DNA from: Halopelagius inordinatus
GTDB lineage: Archaea; Halobacteriota; Halobacteria; Halobacteriales; Haloferacaceae
DNA length: 64,000 nt
Direction of reading: 5' to 3'
NCBI RefSeq assembly: GCF_900113245.1
Contig: NZ_FOOQ01000007.1
Coordinates: forward strand, 52,714 to 116,713
Shown piece by piece: positions 8,236 to 18,256 of this stretch. Position numbers and translations under genes: made by a program. The notes beneath the pieces are model-generated. The model was not told where the DNA came from. It worked only from the letters and a program-made list of their open reading frames with translations, and made no database searches. The first letter of the stretch is position 1, and every line of letters begins with the position of its first letter.

Positions 8236-10842
8236 TTAGCGAAGAAACCCGAACAGCTTGTAGTCGTGATCGGGGGTGTACCGCCGGAACAGGAGACTGT
8301 TCGTCAGCACCGACACCGACGAGAACGCCATTGCTGCTGCAGCGAGCACGGGCTGTAGGAGGCCGAGCGACGCTAACGGAATCATCGCCGTGTTGTACCC
8401 CAGCGCCCACACAAGGTTCTGCTTGATCTTCTGGAGTGTCGCATCCGAGATGCGGATCGCCTTTACTACGTCGAGCGGGTCGTCGCGCATCAGCGTGACG
8501 TCCGCAGCCTCGATAGCGACGTCGGTGCCGGAGCCGATTGCTGTCCCGACGTGGGCCACTGCGAGCGCCGGTGCGTCGTTGACCCCGTCACCAACCATCA
8601 TCGCCTGCCGGCCCTCGTCTTGAATACTGTCGACCGCGTTAGACTTGTCCTCAGGAAGGACTCCTGCCCGGACGTTCTTCGGGTCGATACCAACCTGTTT
8701 AGCGACCGCACGGGCAGTTCGTTCGTTGTCGCCCGTAATCATCATCACGTCAACGCCCCGCTCCTGGAGTGCTGTGACAGCCTGTTTGGAGCTTTCCTTC
8801 ACTGTGTCAGCGTCGGCGACCATACCCACGAGCTCACCCTCGTAGGCGACTAGCATCGCCGTCTTCCCCTCGTTTTCGAGGCGTTCCATCGTCTCTTCGG
8901 CGGGAGACGGGTCGATGTCGTTGTCTCGCAGCAACTTGCGGTTGCCGACCAGCACCTCACTGTCACCAATGACCGCTTTGATCCCGTGGCCCGGAACGTT
9001 CTCGAAGTTGTCAGGCTCAGTCACGTCCAGCCCGCGCTCTTCAGCCCCTTCGACGATTGCCCGGGCGAGGGGGTGTTCGCTCCCGCTTTCGGCTATCGCC
9101 GCCAGCCGAAGCACGTCATCCTCGGAGAGACGCTCACGAGTACTGAGTTGTCCACCATCTGGTGTCGGCTCACCTCCATCAGCCACTGAATTCCCATCGC
9201 TATCGAAGATGACCACGTCGGTGAGTTCCATTTCACCCTCCGTGAGCGTCCCCGTCTTGTCGAAGACGACCGTGTCGACGTCCTTTGCGCGTTCGAGGAT
9301 GTCACCGCCCTTGAACAGAACGCCGTTCTGGGCACCAATCGTCGTCCCGACCATCGTGGCTGCGGGCGTCGCCAGCCCCAGCGCACAGGGACAGGCGATA
9401 AGGATCGAGGACGCGAAGACAATTATCGCGAACTCGAAGACGGAAACGGTCCCACCGACCGGGGCCGGGCCGCCAGCGACCTGACCCCACAGCGGGAGCC
9501 AGTCGACAAAGCCAGCCAGTAGCTCCGGGAACAAGAACCAGACCATAGCCCAGAGGATAGCGTTCGCGATGACCGCAGGCACGAAGTACGCGGAGATACG
9601 GTCCGCGAGGTTCTGGATGTCGGGCTGGCGCGACTGCGCCTCCTTGACAGTCTGAACGATCTGTTGAAGAGCCGTATCTTCTCCGACCTTCGTCGCCTCC
9701 ACGACAAGGACGCCGTTCTCGTTAATCGTCGAGCCGACGACCTCATCGCCCTCCTCTTTCTCTACAGGCACAGATTCCCCAGTGACCATCGACTCGTCGA
9801 CGGCGGACTGACCGTCGACAACGACACCGTCTGTGGGGATCTTCTCACCTGGACGGATTTTCATCCGGTCACCCGTTGTGACCTCTTCAAGCGCGATTTC
9901 TTCTTCACTGCCGTCCTCGTGGACAATGGTCGCCGTTTCGGCTTCCATTTCGAGGAGCTTCCGGAGGGCCTCGCCCGCTTGACCCTTCGACCGAGCTTCA
10001 AGGTAGTTACCCAGGGTGATGAACACGAGGATGAGGGCTGCCGTGTCGAAGTAGAGCCCACCCGCGATGAGTTCAGCAAGGACTGCCACAGAGTATAGAT
10101 AGGCCGTAGTTGAACCGATCGCGATCAGCACGTCCATATTGGCGCGGCCATTCTTCACGATCGCCTTGTACGAGTTCTTATAGAACGGCCAGCCGAGGAT
10201 CGCCTGCACCGGCGTGGCGAGAAGGAACTCAACCCAGCCGAGTTCCACGCCGAAGACGGCTTCAGGGACGATCGCGCCACCGAGCAAATAATTGTCGATG
10301 AGGAAGAAGAGCAACGGTGCAGACAACACTGCCCCAAAGAGAGTCAGCCTGAGTTGCTTCCGGGTCTCAGCCTGTCGTGCGGCATCTCGTGCGTCTTGGC
10401 CCGACTCTCCGTCGTCCCCATCTTCGCGGACGGGCGAGTAGCCAGCGTCCTCGATGGCATCGTACAGCGCATCGAGCGACACCTCTGCCGGATTGTAGGT
10501 GACCTGTCCTTCATCGGTGGCGTAGTTGACCTTCGCGTTAACGACACCCGGTGTGCTCTCGAGAGCGGTTTCATTGGTCTCGGCGCAGTTGGCACAGGTC
10601 ATATCCGAGATGGCAATCGTCACCGTCTCCGAGAGCGCGCCGTAGCCGGACTCGTCGATAGCGTCGTAGATTTCTTGGAGCGATACCTCCTCGGGGTCAT
10701 AGGTTACGGATCCCTCGTCGGTGGCGAAATTCGCGTTCGCCTCCGATACCCCGTCGAGGGATTCCAGAGTGTCCTGAATCGTCGCCGAACAGTTGGCGCA
10801 GGACATCCCCGTGATATCGAAATGGGTTGTTCGGCTTGTCAT
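8236..10842 (-). CDS. copA: Copper-exporting P1B-type ATPase, CopA-like, with two N-terminal HMA domains
   Basis: The 868-residue pump exports Cu(I) across the membrane using ATP. Two HMA domains carry CxxC pairs at Cys15/Cys18 and Cys83/Cys86. The membrane core has the P1B-1 motif CPC at 484-486, the actuator TGES at 354-357, the phosphorylated aspartate Asp528 in [14 protein letters not shown] for the nucleotide domain and [12 protein letters not shown] near the end. The last helices contain [10 protein letters not shown] and [13 protein letters not shown], as in Cu(I) pumps. A TRASH-domain Lrp regulator lies upstream on the same strand, and a CopZ-like chaperone and CopB are divergent, forming a copper locus. 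Confidence 0.93.
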   Translation of the reverse strand: MTSRTTHFDITGMSCANCSATIQDTLESLDGVSEANANFATDEGSVTYDPEEVSLQEIYDAIDESGYGALSETVTIAISDMTCANCAETNETALESTPGVVNAKVNYATDEGQVTYNPAEVSLDALYDAIEDAGYSPVREDGDDGESGQDARDAARQAETRKQLRLTLFGAVLSAPLLFFLIDNYLLGGAIVPEAVFGVELGWVEFLLATPVQAILGWPFYKNSYKAIVKNGRANMDVLIAIGSTTAYLYSVAVLAELIAGGLYFDTAALILVFITLGNYLEARSKGQAGEALRKLLEMEAETATIVHEDGSEEEIALEEVTTGDRMKIRPGEKIPTDGVVVDGQSAVDESMVTGESVPVEKEEGDEVVGSTINENGVLVVEATKVGEDTALQQIVQTVKEAQSRQPDIQNLADRISAYFVPAVIANAILWAMVWFLFPELLAGFVDWLPLWGQVAGGPAPVGGTVSVFEFAIIVFASSILIACPCALGLATPAATMVGTTIGAQNGVLFKGGDILERAKDVDTVVFDKTGTLTEGEMELTDVVIFDSDGNSVADGGEPTPDGGQLSTRERLSEDDVLRLAAIAESGSEHPLARAIVEGAEERGLDVTEPDNFENVPGHGIKAVIGDSEVLVGNRKLLRDNDIDPSPAEETMERLENEGKTAMLVAYEGELVGMVADADTVKESSKQAVTALQERGVDVMMITGDNERTARAVAKQVGIDPKNVRAGVLPEDKSNAVDSIQDEGRQAMMVGDGVNDAPALAVAHVGTAIGSGTDVAIEAADVTLMRDDPLDVVKAIRISDATLQKIKQNLVWALGYNTAMIPLASLGLLQPVLAAAAMAFSSVSVLTNSLLFRRYTPDHDYKLFGFLR

Positions 10843-10936
10843 GATCGTTCTACTATACGGGGCCTATGTTTAGGCGGTTTACTGTTTCGAGAGGGTGGTT
10901 ATTGGCCTCGAGAAATTTTGGAATCTAAAGTGTATA

Positions 10937-11527
10937 CTACACCCCTTCTTCGAGTCGCTGATAGCGGTCTTCGAACCGCGCCAAACAGGACGGACAACAA
11001 AAGTGGTAGACCTCGCCGTCAATCCGAGTTGTCTCTCCTTCAGTATCGACGGTATTGTTACATTCAGCACAAGTAAGGGCAAACTCCGCACCATCAACGG
11101 ATGGCGTCCATTCGATTGCGTCGATTAGCGTGACCGTATAATCTGCTATATTGATCTCATCGAAGAGCCCATTTATCCACTGACGAACGTTATGAGCTTC
11201 GACACGTGCGTAAAACCAGAGATCCCCCTCAGAGGTCGTGAAGACGTGTTCGACACCATCGGACTCCCGGGCCTGCTTGCGGGCTGACTCCAGCGACTCA
11301 GATTCAATCTTAGCCTGAATGAATACCGGAACACCGGCTCGGAGCTGGGCCCTGTTGACGTCGATCGTGAAGCCGTTGATGATGTCGGCTTCCTCTAGCC
11401 GTTTCACGCGGTCTGATACGGCCGGACCAGAGAGATCCACCTCCTCACCGATGTTACTGAACGGACGCCGCGCATCCTCTGCCAGCAGCGAGAGGATCTT
11501 CATGTCAGTCTCATCTAAATCACGCAT
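10937..11527 (-). CDS. Lrp/AsnC family regulator with C-terminal TRASH metal-sensing domain
   Basis: The 196-residue protein has an AsnC-type winged helix (residues about 1-50, MRDLDETDMKILSLLAEDAR), an Lrp ligand-binding-like middle domain, and a C-terminal TRASH domain with Cys153, Cys156, Cys177, Cys178 and Cys181 plus the YHFCCPSC motif. TRASH domains bind soft metals. Related haloarchaeal regulators control a copper ATPase. It lies between copA and the divergent copZ/copB genes, so it is the likely sensor for this locus. The start at 11527 is the first Met and is followed directly by the HTH. Confidence 0.88.
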   Translation of the reverse strand: MRDLDETDMKILSLLAEDARRPFSNIGEEVDLSGPAVSDRVKRLEEADIINGFTIDVNRAQLRAGVPVFIQAKIESESLESARKQARESDGVEHVFTTSEGDLWFYARVEAHNVRQWINGLFDEINIADYTVTLIDAIEWTPSVDGAEFALTCAECNNTVDTEGETTRIDGEVYHFCCPSCLARFEDRYQRLEEGV

Positions 11528-11661
11528 ATCTATCCGTAGGTATCCCGAATTACAATATTGTTTCCCAGCGTTGGGCTTCGTATGCCATCCCCAACCGGGG
11601 ATTAGACTTTGGATTCGAAGCAGAAACTGACAAAGATACCCTCCTCGTATGTACTAAGTGT

Positions 11662-11859
11662 ATGACGCAGACCATCACTGTCGAGGGAATGACGTGCGGT
11701 CACTGTGAACAGACAGTCGAAGAAGCGCTTCAAGAGGTGAGCGGTGTGACCGACGCGACCGCCGACCGCGAAACCGAACAAGCGAGCGTCGATGGAGACG
11801 TGAACGTCACGGAACTGGTTCAGGCCGTGGAGGACGCTGGATACACGGCATCTGCCTGA
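11662..11859 (+). CDS. copZ: Heavy-metal-associated (HMA) domain copper chaperone
   Basis: The 65-residue protein is a single HMA domain with GMTCGHC (Cys12, Cys15) and the usual V-x-A-x-x-D-AGY ending. CopZ-like chaperones bind Cu(I) and deliver it to P1B-ATPases. It lies 121 bases before copB and is divergent from the TRASH regulator. It could also bind other soft metals; the copper assignment comes from its neighbours. Confidence 0.85.
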   Translation: MTQTITVEGMTCGHCEQTVEEALQEVSGVTDATADRETEQASVDGDVNVTELVQAVEDAGYTASA

Positions 11860-11980
11860 GAACCCCCCGGAACGTCCGCTGACGAACATCCCACCGTTCT
11901 TATTCAACTCCGATTTCCAGAAGTCGCGCGGAGTATCGGAGCTCGGACAGAATTATAACGAACGGCCTCAACACCAATCT

Positions 11981-14101
11981 ATGAGCAACCATCCAGATCA
12001 CGAACATTCCGAGACCGAACACGCTCACACTGGAGAAGCGGAGCACGCCCACGACGCGCACAATCACGGTGGGAACACCCACGAAGGGGGACATGGGGAT
12101 CACGGCGATCACACGGATCACTCGGGCCACGAAGAAATGTTCCGGCGACGGTTCTGGGTGTCGCTCGTTCTCTCGGTGCCAGTCATCTTCTTTAGCGAAT
12201 TCATTCAGGATATTTTCGGCTACACAGCGCCGACGTTCCCCGGAAGCGTCTGGATCACACCTGTCCTTTCGGTAATCATCTTCGCGTACGGTGGCGTGCC
12301 ATTCCTCTCAATGGCCCGAACGGAACTGAAAAACCGCGAGCCGGGAATGATGATGCTCATCTCGCTGGCAATTTCGGTCGCATTTATCTACTCGATTGCG
12401 AGTCTGTTTCTCGAAGGGACGACGCCGTTCTTCTGGGAACTCGTTACGCTGATCGACATCATGCTCCTCGGGCACTGGGTGGAGATGCGGTCGGTCCGAG
12501 CAGCCTCAGGGGCGCTTGACGAACTGGCGAAACTCATGCCCGACACCGCCGAGCGCGTCACCGAGAGTGGGGATACCGAAGAAGTGCCAGTCTCAGAACT
12601 CGGCGAGGACGATGTCGTGCTCGTTCGCCCGGGCGCGAGCGTGCCTGCTGACGGCGAAGTCGTCGAGGGTGAGTCGTCCGTCGACGAATCGATGATTACG
12701 GGCGAATCCAGGTCCGTGGGCAAGGAACCTGGATCAGAAGTGGTCGCCGGGACGGTCAACCAGGACGGGAGCCTCCGCATTAAGATCACGAAGACGGGCG
12801 AGGAGACGACGTTAGCGGGCATCATGCGGCTCGTTGATGAAGCCCAGAAATCGAAATCTCGAACCCAGTTGCTCGCCGACAAGGCAGCTGGCTGGCTATT
12901 CTACGTGGCACTTGGCGTCGCGGCGATTACGGCCGTCGCGTGGATCGTCGCCACCGGGTACAACATCACCGTCCTCGAGCGCGTTGTGACTGTACTGGTC
13001 ATCGCGTGTCCCCACGCACTCGGCCTGGCCGTCCCGCTCGTGGTAGCGATCAACACCTCGACCGCTGCCAAGAACGGGATGCTCATCCGCGACCGCATTG
13101 CCATGGAGGAATCCCGGAACCTCGATACGGTGATGTTCGACAAGACCGGGACTCTCACAAAGGGCGAACAGGGCGTCGTCGGTGTCGAAACGGCAGGTGA
13201 CTGGAGTGAAGAGCGAGCGTTCGAGGTCGCCGCTGGTGTCGAGGGTGACTCTGAGCACATGATCGCTCGCGCCATCCGGGACGCCGCCGAGGAACGGGGC
13301 GTCCAGCGAGCGAGCGTTTCGAACTTCGAGAACTTCCGCGGTCTCGGCGTCAGAGCCACTGTGGACGGTGAGACGGTTCATATCGGTGGACCAAACCTGA
13401 TCGAGAAATTCGATATCGAACGATCGGACGGCATCGCTGCCTTCGCGGAGGAAGCCGGCTCGAACGCAGAGACGGTTATCTACCTGGTTCACGACGAATC
13501 CGAAGTCGTTGCAGCATTCGCGCTCGCGGACGTTATTCGGGAGGAAAGCCGGCAGGCCATCGAGGCGCTACACGCGATGGATATTGAGGTGGCAATGCTC
13601 ACCGGCGACTCGGAGGACGTCGCACGGGCTGTCTCGGAGGAACTCGGCATCGACCAGTACTTCGCGGAGGTACTCCCCGACGAAAAGGACACGAAAGTCG
13701 AAGCGCTCCAGTCCGAGGGGAAACTGGTCGCGATGGTCGGCGACGGCGTCAACGACGCGCCGGCGCTCACGCGAGCAGATGTCGGTATTGCCATCGGTTC
13801 AGGGACCGACGTCGCCATCGAGTCGGGCGATATCATCCTCGTCGACAACAATCCCCTGGATGTCGTCCGTCTCATCAAGCTCTCGAAGGCGAGCTACCGG
13901 AAGATGCAGGAGAATCTGGTCTGGGCGACCGGCTACAACGTCTTCGCGCTCCCACTCGCTGCCGGAGTCCTCGCGCCTATCGGTATCCTGCTGTCGCCGG
14001 CGATCGGCGCGGTGTTCATGTCTCTCTCGACAATCATCGTCGCTATCAACGCCCGTCGTCTCCGCAGCGCCGATATTTCCGTGCCCGACATTGGTGCGTG
14101 A
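11981..14101 (+). CDS. copB: CPH-type P1B ATPase with His-rich N-terminus (CopB-like)
   Basis: The 706-residue pump belongs to the P1B-3 class. The first 50 residues contain 15 histidines, a likely cytoplasmic metal-binding tail replacing HMA domains. The transmembrane metal motif is CPH at 343-345. The actuator has TGES at 240-243, the phosphorylation site is Asp387 in DKTG, and [12 protein letters not shown] is present. CPH pumps move copper, in some cases Cu(II), outward. The stop overlaps the GTG of the next membrane gene (GTGA), so the two are translationally coupled. Confidence 0.92.
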   Translation: MSNHPDHEHSETEHAHTGEAEHAHDAHNHGGNTHEGGHGDHGDHTDHSGHEEMFRRRFWVSLVLSVPVIFFSEFIQDIFGYTAPTFPGSVWITPVLSVIIFAYGGVPFLSMARTELKNREPGMMMLISLAISVAFIYSIASLFLEGTTPFFWELVTLIDIMLLGHWVEMRSVRAASGALDELAKLMPDTAERVTESGDTEEVPVSELGEDDVVLVRPGASVPADGEVVEGESSVDESMITGESRSVGKEPGSEVVAGTVNQDGSLRIKITKTGEETTLAGIMRLVDEAQKSKSRTQLLADKAAGWLFYVALGVAAITAVAWIVATGYNITVLERVVTVLVIACPHALGLAVPLVVAINTSTAAKNGMLIRDRIAMEESRNLDTVMFDKTGTLTKGEQGVVGVETAGDWSEERAFEVAAGVEGDSEHMIARAIRDAAEERGVQRASVSNFENFRGLGVRATVDGETVHIGGPNLIEKFDIERSDGIAAFAEEAGSNAETVIYLVHDESEVVAAFALADVIREESRQAIEALHAMDIEVAMLTGDSEDVARAVSEELGIDQYFAEVLPDEKDTKVEALQSEGKLVAMVGDGVNDAPALTRADVGIAIGSGTDVAIESGDIILVDNNPLDVVRLIKLSKASYRKMQENLVWATGYNVFALPLAAGVLAPIGILLSPAIGAVFMSLSTIIVAINARRLRSADISVPDIGA

Positions 14102-14724
14102 TCCCTATGGCACTCCAGGCGACACAGACATTGTTCAGCGTCAGTCTCCTATCCGGGGGACTCCTACTGGGTGGCCTCCTTGCCACCATCGTCAGTCCGA
14201 CATTCCGGTTCTGGCCGCACGGGACGCGGAACTGGACGTTCTGGGTCAGCTGGACAGCCTGGACGCTATACGTCGTGGGTCTGGTCGGCATTGCATACCT
14301 CGACTGGTGGCACTGGTACGAACCACCGGTGGTGGTGCAACTCGTCAGTGTGCTTGTTTTCGTAGCAGGCACAGCGCTGTCTATCTGGGCGATGTGGACA
14401 CTCGGATTCTGGGAGAGCAGTGGTCTCGAAGGCCACCTTCAAACTGAGGGACCGTATCGCTTCTCTCGCAATCCACAGTACGTGGGGTTCATCACCATGC
14501 TCGCCAGCGGAGGCCTCCTCGCAGGTTCGATTCAAACGGTCATTCTCGCTATCGGTGGAATCGTGTGGTTCCTGCTCGCACCACTCGCCGAAGAGCCGTG
14601 GCTCCGCGAGCAGTACGGGGGCGAATACGAGTCATACTGCGAGGCGGTTCCACGATTCCTTGGTAAACCCAGTAGACGTGCAGCGCAGACACATTCAGAG
14701 CAGTCCGAGAGTGATTCTCAATGA
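14098..14724 (+). CDS. Isoprenylcysteine methyltransferase-like membrane protein (copy 2)
   Basis: The 208-residue protein has about five hydrophobic helices and the PEMT/ICMT signature [14 protein letters not shown] near residue 118, followed by an [17 protein letters not shown] segment typical of the C-terminal SAM-binding part. It probably methylates a lipid, prenyl or thiol group at the membrane. It is coupled by four-base overlaps to copB upstream (GTGA) and to the aspartoacylase-like gene downstream (ATGA). An alternative ATG is at 14107. Its relative at 951 follows doxX. Confidence 0.75.
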   Translation: MIPMALQATQTLFSVSLLSGGLLLGGLLATIVSPTFRFWPHGTRNWTFWVSWTAWTLYVVGLVGIAYLDWWHWYEPPVVVQLVSVLVFVAGTALSIWAMWTLGFWESSGLEGHLQTEGPYRFSRNPQYVGFITMLASGGLLAGSIQTVILAIGGIVWFLLAPLAEEPWLREQYGGEYESYCEAVPRFLGKPSRRAAQTHSEQSESDSQ

Positions 14725-15821
14725 CTGGATCCGCGACACAACCGATTGAGGTCGGCGGCCGAACCATCTCACCCGGAGAGAAGCGCCAGTTCCGCTATTC
14801 GGTGGGAACAAGTTTCCACGGCGACCCGATCGACATTCCGGTCACGGTCGTCAACGGAGAGAATGATGGCCCGGCGATGTTCCTCAGTGCTGCCGTGCAC
14901 GGCGACGAACTGAACGGCATCAAGATCGTCCAAGAGGTCGCAGAAACCTACGGTCCCCCGGACATCCACGGGGCACTCGTCTGCCTCCACGTACTGAACG
15001 TCCCGGGATTCATGGCCCAACAGCGCTACATCCCGATCTATGACGAGGACCTCAACCGGTCGTTCCCCGGGAATCCACAGGGAACGATGGCGAAACGTCT
15101 CGCCCATACTATCTTCGAGGAATTCGTCTCGAAGTGCGACCTAGGGCTGGATTTCCACACCTCGACGCGCAACAGGACGACGATGTATCACGTTCGGGCA
15201 GATATGCGCGACTCTGACGTCGAACGCATCGCCCGTGCATTCGGAACGAGCGTGATTCTCGACGGTGAAGGCTCAAACGGGACGCTCCGAAAGGCAGCAT
15301 CGAAGACGGGGGTTCCGACCGTAACTGTGGAGATGGGGCGCGCCCACCGGTTCCAATCGACGCATCTCGAACGCGCCCTTCACTGCGTGGCGAGTGTCCT
15401 CGCTGAACATGAGGTTCTGCCAGACCGGCCGGTCTCTTGGCCTGGGTGGACGCGTGTGGTCGCACGCGACGGTGAGAAGACGTGGCTTCGTGCTGCCACC
15501 GGCGGACTCGTCGATATGAAGTGGGGCCCACAGCCGCTCGTCGAGGACGGGGAGCAGCTGTTCACTATCTCCGATCACTTCAAAGATGAGGTCGAAGTCG
15601 TTCGTGCACCGTCAACTGGCCTCGTCGTCGGTGTACTCGAGAACGCAGTCGCGTACCCGGGGCATCCGCTGTGTCACTTCGTGAGCGTCGACGAAACGAC
15701 CGCAGACATCATCCGGGACGACATCGAGCGGGGTGAGTTCGATGTCTACCGTGAGGGTGGTTTCCAGCGGCCGGAATATGGTGAGAGCGGTGAGTATGAA
15801 GGACGAGATCCGCTCTCTTGA
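14721..15821 (+). CDS. Succinylglutamate desuccinylase/aspartoacylase family zinc hydrolase
   Basis: The 366-residue protein belongs to the M14-like AstE/AspA group. The zinc-binding motif is AAVHGDELNG (His60, Glu63), with the third ligand in LGLDFHTST, and a substrate-binding DLNRSFPG. Family members cleave N-acyl amino acids or related amides in the cytoplasm. The actual substrate is unknown. It overlaps the membrane methyltransferase gene by four bases (ATGA), so it belongs to the copB operon, an unexpected partner for a metal pump. Confidence 0.82.
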   Translation: MTGSATQPIEVGGRTISPGEKRQFRYSVGTSFHGDPIDIPVTVVNGENDGPAMFLSAAVHGDELNGIKIVQEVAETYGPPDIHGALVCLHVLNVPGFMAQQRYIPIYDEDLNRSFPGNPQGTMAKRLAHTIFEEFVSKCDLGLDFHTSTRNRTTMYHVRADMRDSDVERIARAFGTSVILDGEGSNGTLRKAASKTGVPTVTVEMGRAHRFQSTHLERALHCVASVLAEHEVLPDRPVSWPGWTRVVARDGEKTWLRAATGGLVDMKWGPQPLVEDGEQLFTISDHFKDEVEVVRAPSTGLVVGVLENAVAYPGHPLCHFVSVDETTADIIRDDIERGEFDVYREGGFQRPEYGESGEYEGRDPLS

Positions 15822-15841
15822 CGGGCCAGCGTCTGCTGACA

Positions 15842-15865
15842 GGCTCTTCATCGGTTCGAAGAGCC
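15842..15865 (+). terminator. Perfect hairpin downstream of the copB operon
   Basis: GGCTCTTC at 15842-15849 and GAAGAGCC at 15858-15865 form an 8-bp perfect stem with an 8-base loop, 20 bases after the stop of the hydrolase gene. It lacks a T tract but its place fits transcript end formation. The rest of the 259-base gap up to the adenylate kinase stop shows nothing clear. Confidence 0.45.
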
Positions 15866-16080
15866 CCCCATAATTGCCTACTGGATCGTTCTTCGGCCAA
15901 TAACCGTTCCAAGTTCTAATTCGTACGGTATGATGGTCGGCTTTTATCGAACATCGTCGAGATCACCTCAGCAAGATCGTGCCCTCTCAACTACAGACTC
16001 GCCGGGTACCAGTGTGTAAAATGTACAGATCTGCTAGGTGATGCCCGGTATAGTAACGCTCACCCCAACTTTTTCGCGAC

Positions 16081-16716
16081 CTATTGCGCGTTTTCAACCG
16101 CTTTCCTTACGTCAACCCAGACTTCATCAGGAGACTGTTTTCCGTCGACACGTTCCAGTTGACCTCGTTCTTCGTAGTATTCAATAACTGGTTCAGTGGT
16201 CTCACGAAATACACGTAGACGTTCACGGACTGTCTCCTCGGTATCGTCATCCCGCTGCTCAAGTCGTCTTTCAACTTCAGGATCTTCAGGCGGACTATAT
16301 TTTATATGATAAGTGTCCCCTGTTTTTGGGTCTATACGGCGACCCGTGAGTCGTTGAACAAGTTCCTCCTCGTCTACGTCAAGATATAGAATAACGTCAA
16401 CGTCGGTCATATTATTGAGTTCCTCAGCCTGTTCTACGTTGCGGGGATACCCATCCAGAACAAAGCCATTGACTTGCGATAGAGCCTCTTTAACGAGCAG
16501 AGTGACAACCTCGTCCGGAACAAGCTCACCTTGATCCATATATGTGCGCGGGACATCATACTCTGATTCAAATTCTGAAATATCCCTGTCCTTATTTGCC
16601 CGAAGGAGCTCCCCGGTAGTGATATGCTTTACATTAAACTCCTCAGAAGCCTTTCTACTCTGCGTCCCCTTTCCTGCGCCTGGTCCACCGAGGATTAGAA
16701 TCCGTGGTTCGGCCAT
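16081..16716 (-). CDS. adk: Adenylate kinase
   Basis: The 211-residue enzyme interconverts ATP plus AMP and two ADP. The P-loop GGPGAGKGT is at residues 10-18, the AMP site is in HITTGELLR, the NMP-binding motif VLDGYPRN near residue 83, and the LID begins with LTGRRIDPKTGDTYH. No zinc-binding cysteines are present in the LID. Length matches the bacterial/haloarchaeal long form. The gene is alone on its strand, with a CBS-domain gene 59 bases upstream. Confidence 0.93.
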   Translation of the reverse strand: MAEPRILILGGPGAGKGTQSRKASEEFNVKHITTGELLRANKDRDISEFESEYDVPRTYMDQGELVPDEVVTLLVKEALSQVNGFVLDGYPRNVEQAEELNNMTDVDVILYLDVDEEELVQRLTGRRIDPKTGDTYHIKYSPPEDPEVERRLEQRDDDTEETVRERLRVFRETTEPVIEYYEERGQLERVDGKQSPDEVWVDVRKAVENAQ

Positions 16717-16775
16717 GTCTCTCTTTTGATGTCAGTCACGAAAAAGACACGTATCGAGAGTCTCAGATGCGGAGG

Positions 16776-17276
16776 TTACTTTCTCTGGGACTCTGACCGG
16801 ATGATCCCGGAGAGATTGTCCATCTGTGCGGAGACATGGGCAGCTTCTCCCGCGAGGTGAGTGATGAGATCGTCAAGGGTGACGATCCCCACAACTGAGC
16901 CATCTTCGACAACGGGAACATGGCGGGCAGCCGCCTCGTTCATTTGTCGCAGTACCCTCGGTACCTCCGCCTCAGGCGTTACGGTGAGGGGGTCGGAGGT
17001 CATCACATCTCCGGCGGTTATGTTGGATTCGCTCTGATCCGTTGCGAGAACGTTGAACTCACTATCTGGCGTGAGGAGCGCGCCAATCAAATCTCGATCT
17101 GTAATGATGCCCACGAGCTGGTCGTTTTCTTCCACAACGACGTAGCGGGCACATTTGGTTTGCGCGACCATCGTTTGGGCGACCTCTGCTACCGACGTAT
17201 CCGGAATAACGCGACCAACTGACTCGTCGGCGATACTCCCAACACGTAGTGTGAGATCGGATCGATTCTGTTCCAT
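16776..17276 (-). CDS. CBS domain pair protein
   Basis: The 166-residue protein consists of two CBS motifs: one around residues 12-70 (CARYVVVEENDQLVGIITDR) and one around 88-150 (AARHVPVVEDGSVVGIVTLDD), ending in a short helical tail. CBS pairs bind adenosine nucleotides and regulate partners. Standalone versions are common in haloarchaea. Nearness to adenylate kinase fits sensing of AMP or ATP but is only suggestive. Confidence 0.85.
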   Translation of the reverse strand: MEQNRSDLTLRVGSIADESVGRVIPDTSVAEVAQTMVAQTKCARYVVVEENDQLVGIITDRDLIGALLTPDSEFNVLATDQSESNITAGDVMTSDPLTVTPEAEVPRVLRQMNEAAARHVPVVEDGSVVGIVTLDDLITHLAGEAAHVSAQMDNLSGIIRSESQRK

Positions 17277-17368
17277 ACTGGGGGATTGGTTAGAGAGACT
17301 AAATAATATGGCGGCAGTTCCTCACTTCAGAGAGGCAACGCAGGGAGTTACGGTGCTTGCCTTCGGTA

Positions 17369-17398
17369 GATAGTAGCACGTTTTGCGCTGCTACTATC
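17369..17398 (-). terminator. Perfect 10-bp hairpin after the SDR gene
   Basis: GATAGTAGCA at 17369-17378 and TGCTACTATC at 17389-17398 pair perfectly around a 10-base spacer containing TTTT. It lies about 60 bases past the stop of the leftward SDR gene and upstream of the CBS gene. A terminator or processed 3' end is most likely; an operator for the CBS gene is possible. Confidence 0.45.
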
Positions 17399-17455
17399 CG
17401 ACTGGTCTCCCGCGTAATGTTGGAACCAAGTGTGGTGAATGTGCGACCGTAGTTA

Positions 17456-18184
17456 CTAGTGGGCAGTCCAGCCTCCGTCGACAGGAATGTTTGTACCCGT
17501 GATGTACGACGCCTCATCAGAGGCGAGAAACATCGCAATGCCGCCGATCTCCTCGGGTTCGGCCACTCGCTGCATGGGTGTCTCGTCTCGGACGAACTCG
17601 TAGAACTGTTCCTGGTCGAGGTAGTCGTCTGTCATCGGCGTTTCAACGAATCCAGGGCAGATACTATTGACACGTATCCCTTCTGTGGCGTAGTCGATGG
17701 CGAGCTCTCGTGTGAAATTCACGACACCACCTTTTGCTGCCGAATAGGCAGGTGATCCAGGACCACCAACGAGGCCATAAATCGACGCGACATTAATGAT
17801 GCACCCCTCACTGTCTTTGAGATACGGGATCGCCGCTCGCGAGCCGTACATAACCCCTGTGAGATTAATTTGAATGACCGTATCCCACTCTTCGAGCGAC
17901 ATTTCTTCGATGGACCCTACTTGGCCAATTCCAGCGTTGTTTACGATTGCGTCAAGCTGTCCGTATTCGTCAACCGTACTGTTGACGAGGGTCTCTACCT
18001 GCTCATACTCCGTGACGTCACATTGGTGGAATTCACAGCCGAGTTCTTCGGCAGTCTCTCGGCCGGTTTCTTCCGTGCGACCTGCGATAACGACTTCGGC
18101 TCCGTAATCAATGTACTTCGAAGCAATTGCTTTGCCGATCCCGGTTGCACCACCAGTGATGATCGCAACTTTATCTTTGAGCAT
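17456..18184 (-). CDS. Short-chain dehydrogenase/reductase (SDR)
   Basis: The 242-residue protein is a classical SDR: TGGATGIG at residues 10-17 binds NAD(P), NNAG near 86, catalytic Ser in INVASIYG, YSAAK with catalytic Tyr and Lys near 151-155, and PG followed by VETPM. Cys/His metal motifs are absent. Members reduce or oxidise carbonyl groups such as 3-oxoacyl chains or sugars; the substrate cannot be told. ATG at 18184 is chosen because the cofactor motif then sits at the family position. It follows the ABC1 kinase gene by 72 bases on the same strand. Confidence 0.85.
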   Translation of the reverse strand: MLKDKVAIITGGATGIGKAIASKYIDYGAEVVIAGRTEETGRETAEELGCEFHQCDVTEYEQVETLVNSTVDEYGQLDAIVNNAGIGQVGSIEEMSLEEWDTVIQINLTGVMYGSRAAIPYLKDSEGCIINVASIYGLVGGPGSPAYSAAKGGVVNFTRELAIDYATEGIRVNSICPGFVETPMTDDYLDQEQFYEFVRDETPMQRVAEPEEIGGIAMFLASDEASYITGTNIPVDGGWTAH

Positions 18185-18256
18185 ATCAGGTACTTCGCAT
18201 AGACGCCACAAAATAGTTTGAGGCGTCGTGGGGGTACTCCGTATTCGAGATACCAG

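Noticed and set aside
7994..8410. Longer form of the small HTH gene starting at 8410
   Set aside because: The extra 64 residues are antisense or overlapping copA and not HTH-like; ATG at 8218 gives the compact family length.
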